Shown piece by piece: positions 12,437 to 15,472 of a stretch of 15,472 bases of DNA; within the stretch, counting starts at the first letter, position 1; every line of letters starts with the position of its first letter. Where the stretch lies: NCBI GenBank assembly GCA_009782865.1, contig WRIF01000007.1, forward strand, positions 1-15,472, in the 5' to 3' direction. Under the pieces are notes generated by a model. It searched no databases. It saw only the letters and a list, made by a program, of their open reading frames with translations, and was not told the DNA's origin. A program made the translations under genes and the position numbers. Source of the stretch: Promicromonosporaceae bacterium (GTDB lineage: Bacteria > Actinomycetota > Actinomycetes > Actinomycetales > Cellulomonadaceae).

Positions 12437-13516
12437 TTACACGTAACGCTCGAGGATCGAGCTCTCCTTCAGGCGCTCCAAGCCCTCGCGGATAGAGCGG
12501 GCGCGCAGCTCGGTGACGCCCTCGACCATCATCAACTCGTCGACACTGGCCGCCAGGAGGCGCTGCAGCCCGCCGAAGTGGGCGACGAGGCGATCCACGA
12601 TGGTCGCCGGCAGGCGCGGCACCCGCGAGAGCAGGCGGTAGCCGTGCGGCGCCACCGCGCCGTCGAGGGCCTCGGTGGACGACGGCACGCCCAGCGTGCG
12701 GGCAATCGCGGTCAGGTCCAGCAGCTCGGTGGCGTCCAGCGAGGCGAGGAGAACCTCGACATCCCGGTAGCTGCGCGCCGCCGTCTCGGCGACGTAGTCC
12801 CGCACCACCGACTCGCGGTCGGCGCCGACCCCGCCGATTAGCTCGTCGAGCTGCAGGGACAGCAGGCGGCCGTCGGTGCCGAGCTCTACCACATAGGTCT
12901 CGATCTCCTCGGAGATGCGGCGCACCATCTCCAGGCGCTGGATCACGGTGCACACATCGCGGACGGTGACCAGGTCCTCGACCTCCAGGGCGGAGAGGGT
13001 GCCGACCACCTCGTCGAGGCGGATGCGGTAGCGCTCCAGGGTGGCGAGCGCCTGATTGGCCCGCCCCAAGATGGTGTCGGAGTCCTCGAGCACGTGACGC
13101 TGGTCGCCCACGTACAGGGCCACCGACTGCATGGACGCCGAGACCGAGATCACCGGGAAGCCGGTCTGCTTGGCAACTCGTTCGGCGGTGCGGTGCCGGG
13201 TTCCCGATTCGGAGGTCTCGATCGACGGGTCGGGCAGGAGTTGCACGGCGGCGCGCCGAATCCGCCGCTGATCATCGATCACCACGCCACCGTCCATCTT
13301 GGACAGTTCGCGCAGCCGGGTGGCGGAGAAGCGAACGTCGAGCTCGAACCCTCCAGACGACATCTGGGCGACGACATCGTCCATGCCCAGCACGATCAGG
13401 CCGCCGGTGCGTCCGCGCAGGATGCGCTCCAGGCCGTCCCGCAGTTCGGTGCCGGGGGCCACGGCGGCAAGCGTGTCGCGCAGCAGGCCGTCAGGTCGGG
13501 TCGGAAAGGTCGGCAT
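12437..13516 (-). CDS. disA: DNA integrity scanning diadenylate cyclase DisA
   Basis: DisA makes c-di-AMP from two ATP and pauses when it meets branched DNA. The 359-residue product matches the family length (M. tuberculosis about 358). The N-terminal DAC domain (~1-140) has [24 protein letters not shown], the MDG motif with Asp75, [27 protein letters not shown] with RHR at 107-109, and PVISVS. A helical linker holds [18 protein letters not shown] and [16 protein letters not shown]. The C-terminal helix-hairpin-helix domain, [40 protein letters not shown], would bind DNA junctions. The usual DGA motif reads DGG. I prefer ATG 13516, preceded by TACACT, over GTG 13543. radA lies 107 bp upstream on the same strand, the conserved order. 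Confidence 0.96.
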   Translation of the reverse strand: MPTFPTRPDGLLRDTLAAVAPGTELRDGLERILRGRTGGLIVLGMDDVVAQMSSGGFELDVRFSATRLRELSKMDGGVVIDDQRRIRRAAVQLLPDPSIETSESGTRHRTAERVAKQTGFPVISVSASMQSVALYVGDQRHVLEDSDTILGRANQALATLERYRIRLDEVVGTLSALEVEDLVTVRDVCTVIQRLEMVRRISEEIETYVVELGTDGRLLSLQLDELIGGVGADRESVVRDYVAETAARSYRDVEVLLASLDATELLDLTAIARTLGVPSSTEALDGAVAPHGYRLLSRVPRLPATIVDRLVAHFGGLQRLLAASVDELMMVEGVTELRARSIREGLERLKESSILERYV

Positions 13517-13524
13517 GGCAATAA

Positions 13525-13530
13525 AGTGTA
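13525..13530 (-). promoter_or_regulatory. -10 box TACACT upstream of disA
   Basis: TACACT on the minus strand ends 8 nt before the ATG at 13516, giving a leaderless or near-leaderless disA transcript in addition to any read-through from radA. It lies downstream of the alternative GTG 13543 start, which argues against that start. Confidence 0.5.
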
Positions 13531-13623
13531 AAGGAGTAGTCACGCATTGGCAGAGAACTGCGGTGACATTGGCGCGTCAGCGCGGTGTGGCGGGCCGGAC
13601 CGAGTGGCCTGGTCACGGCCTGG

Positions 13624-15117
13624 TTACCGAGCCGCCTGGCGGGAGGCCGCGATCGCCTCGGAAAGGTGCCGCACCTCGACGGTCTGCAGACCTTGGCGGC
13701 GAGCGGTGGCGGCCGCCTTCGATTCGGCGGTGCCCGGCGGCACCAACGCCAGCGAGAAGCCGAGGCGGGCCGCCTCCAGGAGGCGACGGTCGATCCCGAC
13801 CACCGCCCGGATGTCCCCGGTCAGGCCCACCTCCCCAAAGGCGATGGTGCCGGGCTGCACGGCGGAGTCGGTATAGCCGGAGGCGATGGCCAAGGCCACC
13901 GCCAGGTCGGTGGCGGGCTCGGCGGCGCGGGCGCCCCCCACGGTCGAAACATAGACGTCCTCGGCCTGCAGGGGCAGGCGGACATGGCGTTGCAGGACGG
14001 CCACGATCTGGCTCAGCCGTCCGGTTTCCACTCCGTAGGCCGTGCGCCGCGGGTTCTTCTGCGACGTGCCGGTTACCAGCGCCTGAATCTCGACGGCGAG
14101 CGGCCGCTTGCCCTCGGCCGTAATCGTCACGCAGGAGCCGGGGACTCCGGCCCCCAGATGCGTCACAAACAGGCCCGAGGGGTCGGACAGGCCGACGATT
14201 CCGGCCTCTGTGAGCTCGAAGCAGCCCACCTCGTCGGTGGCGCCGTAACGGTTCTTGGAGGCCCGCAGGAGTCGCAGGCGCGAATGCCGGTCCCCCTCAA
14301 ACTGGCAGACCACGTCCACCAGGTGTTCGAGGGTGCGAGGGCCTGCTACCGAGCCATCCTTGGTCACATGCCCGACGAGCAGCACCGGCATTCCCCGGCG
14401 CTTGGCCACCGCGATCAACGCCCCGGCCACCTCGCGCACCTGCGAGACGCCGCCGGCCACCCCCTCCACCTCGACGGAGGCCACGGTCTGCACCGAGTCC
14501 ACGATCAGCAGGTCGGGGTTGGCCGCCTCGACATGCCCCAAGACCGTGGCCAGGTCGGTCTCAGCGGCCAACAGCAGGGTGGGGGCCAGGGCGTCCACCC
14601 GCTCTGCGCGCAGGCGCACCTGCCCCGCCGATTCCTCCCCGGTCACGTACAGCACGGAGCGAGCGGCCCCGGTGGCCTCGTTGCCGAGGAGTCCAGTGGT
14701 GGCGCCCCGACCGGCAGCGTCACCGGCGGATTCAGTAGCGGCCTCGCCCGCCGCCCCGCTGGCGCCGCGGGCGAAGGTGGCCGCCGCCTCCAACAGCAGG
14801 GTGGACTTGCCCACCCCCGGCTCTCCGGCCAGCAAGATCACCGCCCCGGGCACCAGCCCGCCGCCCAACACCCGGTCCAGTTCTGGCACCCCGGTGGGCA
14901 CGGCACGGGCGTTCTCCAGGGAGACCTCCGCAATCGGCTGGGCAGCCCCGCGCGGCGGAGTCACCGCCGTCGTTCGCGGTCCCGCCGTGGCCGCGCCCGC
15001 CTCTGCCACCGTCCCCCACGCCTGACACTCCCCGCAACGCCCCACCCACTTGACGGCCGTCCAGCCGCACTCGACGCAGGCGTAGGCGGGGCGGGCGGGG
15101 GCGGGGCGCGAGGGCAT
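13624..15117 (-). CDS. radA: DNA repair protein RadA (Sms), branch-migration helicase
   Basis: RadA drives branch migration of recombination intermediates. The 497-residue protein has a zinc finger (Cys14, Cys17, Cys28, Cys31; CVECGWTAVKWVGRCGEC), the RecA-like ATPase with Walker A GEPGVGKST (98-106) and Walker B LLIVDS (203-208), the RadA-specific KNRYG (288-292; usually KNRFG), and a C-terminal Lon-like domain with PATDLAVALAIAS and GEVGLTG (428-434). About 35 Ala/Gly-rich residues (117-152) are inserted after the Walker A helix, before VLYVTGEES; most RadA proteins go straight on there. I chose ATG 15117 because TAGCCT lies 7 nt upstream and the zinc finger starts soon after; ATG 15147 would fall upstream of that promoter. 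It is followed by disA. Confidence 0.96.
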   Translation of the reverse strand: MPSRPAPARPAYACVECGWTAVKWVGRCGECQAWGTVAEAGAATAGPRTTAVTPPRGAAQPIAEVSLENARAVPTGVPELDRVLGGGLVPGAVILLAGEPGVGKSTLLLEAAATFARGASGAAGEAATESAGDAAGRGATTGLLGNEATGAARSVLYVTGEESAGQVRLRAERVDALAPTLLLAAETDLATVLGHVEAANPDLLIVDSVQTVASVEVEGVAGGVSQVREVAGALIAVAKRRGMPVLLVGHVTKDGSVAGPRTLEHLVDVVCQFEGDRHSRLRLLRASKNRYGATDEVGCFELTEAGIVGLSDPSGLFVTHLGAGVPGSCVTITAEGKRPLAVEIQALVTGTSQKNPRRTAYGVETGRLSQIVAVLQRHVRLPLQAEDVYVSTVGGARAAEPATDLAVALAIASGYTDSAVQPGTIAFGEVGLTGDIRAVVGIDRRLLEAARLGFSLALVPPGTAESKAAATARRQGLQTVEVRHLSEAIAASRQAAR

Positions 15118-15124
15118 GAGGCCG

Positions 15125-15130
15125 AGGCTA
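15125..15130 (-). promoter_or_regulatory. -10 box TAGCCT, leaderless promoter of radA
   Basis: On the minus strand TAGCCT ends 7 nt before ATG 15117 with no ribosome site between. No DNA-damage (LexA) box was recognised around it. Confidence 0.55.
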
Positions 15131-15194
15131 GCGGTAGGCACCGACATTTCCCGGCATTCCGCCCCACCTCACCCAGATCGCCGCCCGTCCCCCG

Positions 15195-15200
15195 TATCCT
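15195..15200 (+). promoter_or_regulatory. -10 box TATCCT of the last gene
   Basis: TATCCT, with transcription expected near 15206-15208, would give a leader of about 38 nt that contains the palindrome at 15211-15225 and GGGAGG at 15235-15240. Unlike most genes here, this one has a leader. Confidence 0.5.
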
Positions 15201-15210
15201 GGCGCCCACA

Positions 15211-15225
15211 TCGCGACGGTCGCGA
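15211..15225 (+). promoter_or_regulatory. Perfect 15-bp palindrome in the leader, possible operator
   Basis: TCGCGAC-G-GTCGCGA has 7-bp arms and a single central base. It starts 10 bp after the -10 box and ends 9 bp before the ribosome site, where repressor binding would block the early transcript. The loop is too short for an RNA hairpin, so a DNA-binding dimer is more likely. Confidence 0.55.
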
Positions 15226-15244
15226 GACCAGCAAGGGAGGCGCA

Positions 15245-15472
15245 GTGGGCAAGGCAAAGCAGGCGGTTGCCGCTCGCCCCGTCGTAGACCCGGCGGTGTT
15301 CCGCCGACGGCGGCGAAACCTGGCCATCGTCGGCGGTGCCATCGTGCTGTTGGTCGCGCTGCTGACCGCCTTCATCGCCCCCGGCTGGGCGTGGATGGAC
15401 CGGGATGCCGCGGTCGAGTCCGTTCAGCCCCCCACCCCCGCCCCGCGCATCGGGGAGCAGACCGCCCTGGTG
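15245..15472 (+). CDS. Membrane-anchored protein, N-terminal part only
   Basis: Only the first 76 codons are in the window. The GTG at 15245 has GGGAGG (15235-15240) 4 nt upstream. The product starts with a basic cytoplasmic stretch (residues 1-25, with RRRRR at 20-24), then one membrane helix at ~26-46 (LAIVGGAIVLLVALLTAFIA). A Pro-rich extracytoplasmic stretch follows (QPPTPAPRIGEQ), which continues past the window edge. The topology is that of a type II anchored or exported protein. No family can be assigned from this part. It is divergent from radA and has a palindrome in its leader. Confidence 0.75.
   Translation, partial: MGKAKQAVAARPVVDPAVFRRRRRNLAIVGGAIVLLVALLTAFIAPGWAWMDRDAAVESVQPPTPAPRIGEQTALV

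Noticed and set aside
12436..12447. GTTAC-AC-GTAAC palindrome at the disA end
   Set aside because: It is made by the last disA codons (RYV and stop) and is short; the nearby 12405-12433 hairpin is a better terminator.
15118..15147. RadA start at ATG 15147
   Set aside because: It lies upstream of the TAGCCT box and adds ten residues before the zinc finger with no ribosome site.
1..15472. CRISPR arrays, tRNA or rRNA genes, insertion sequences, phage genes
   Set aside because: None was recognised on either strand; the repeats present are pairs or short tandems, not spaced arrays.

Overview
This 15.5-kb window is chromosomal DNA from a high-GC Gram-positive bacterium (Actinomycetota). The base composition and third-codon GC bias are extreme in most genes. 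Several proteins resemble mycobacterial/actinobacterial forms: a DisA–RadA pair, an Rv2747-like ArgA and an Rv3214-like histidine phosphatase. Many genes have a TANNNT -10 box exactly 6-7 nt before the start codon, the usual actinobacterial signature of leaderless mRNA. I cannot place the genus. An E. coli-like fumarate reductase FrdAB suggests a facultatively fermentative lineage.

Layout. 1-1.7 kb: the tail of a PH-domain-like protein, then on the minus strand a histidine phosphatase and RNase HI with a long disordered tail. 1.7-3.3 kb: a ferritin-like/VIT1 iron or manganese transporter and a small YjdJ-type acetyltransferase. 3.3-5.9 kb: frdA-frdB, translationally overlapped, with no membrane-anchor genes following. 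6.0-7.4 kb: an FCD-type GntR regulator overlapping a ThuA-like gene. 7.4-10.1 kb: trmL and a DUF808/YedI membrane protein on the minus strand, with a Fic–XRE module between them. 10.3-10.8 kb: argA. 10.9-11.6 kb: a Phd/YefM–PIN toxin-antitoxin pair on the minus strand. 11.7-12.4 kb: a membrane-anchored extracytoplasmic protein. 12.4-15.1 kb: radA followed by disA on the minus strand. The window ends in the start of a divergent membrane-anchored protein.

The most notable observation is in the Fic region. A perfect 23-bp direct repeat sits at 7915-7937 and 9128-9150, exactly bracketing the Fic–XRE pair. One copy holds the GTG start of trmL. The other holds the TGA stop of the DUF808 gene. If the segment between the copies is removed, one repeat remains in which the DUF808 stop and trmL start overlap as GTGA. 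This implies an ancestral translationally coupled DUF808–trmL operon that was split, without damage to either reading frame, by a ~1.2-kb toxin-type cassette that carries no recombinase. The cassette is locally less GC-rich than its surroundings.

Functional links: FrdAB would reduce fumarate (or oxidise succinate) but needs an electron partner not encoded here. RadA and DisA form the known pair joining branch-migration and DNA-integrity checking to c-di-AMP synthesis. The FCD regulator and ThuA-like protein form a probable two-gene carbohydrate-related operon. No tRNA, rRNA, CRISPR array or recognisable insertion sequence was seen. No gap between genes exceeds 300 bases; the longest is 10127-10321.
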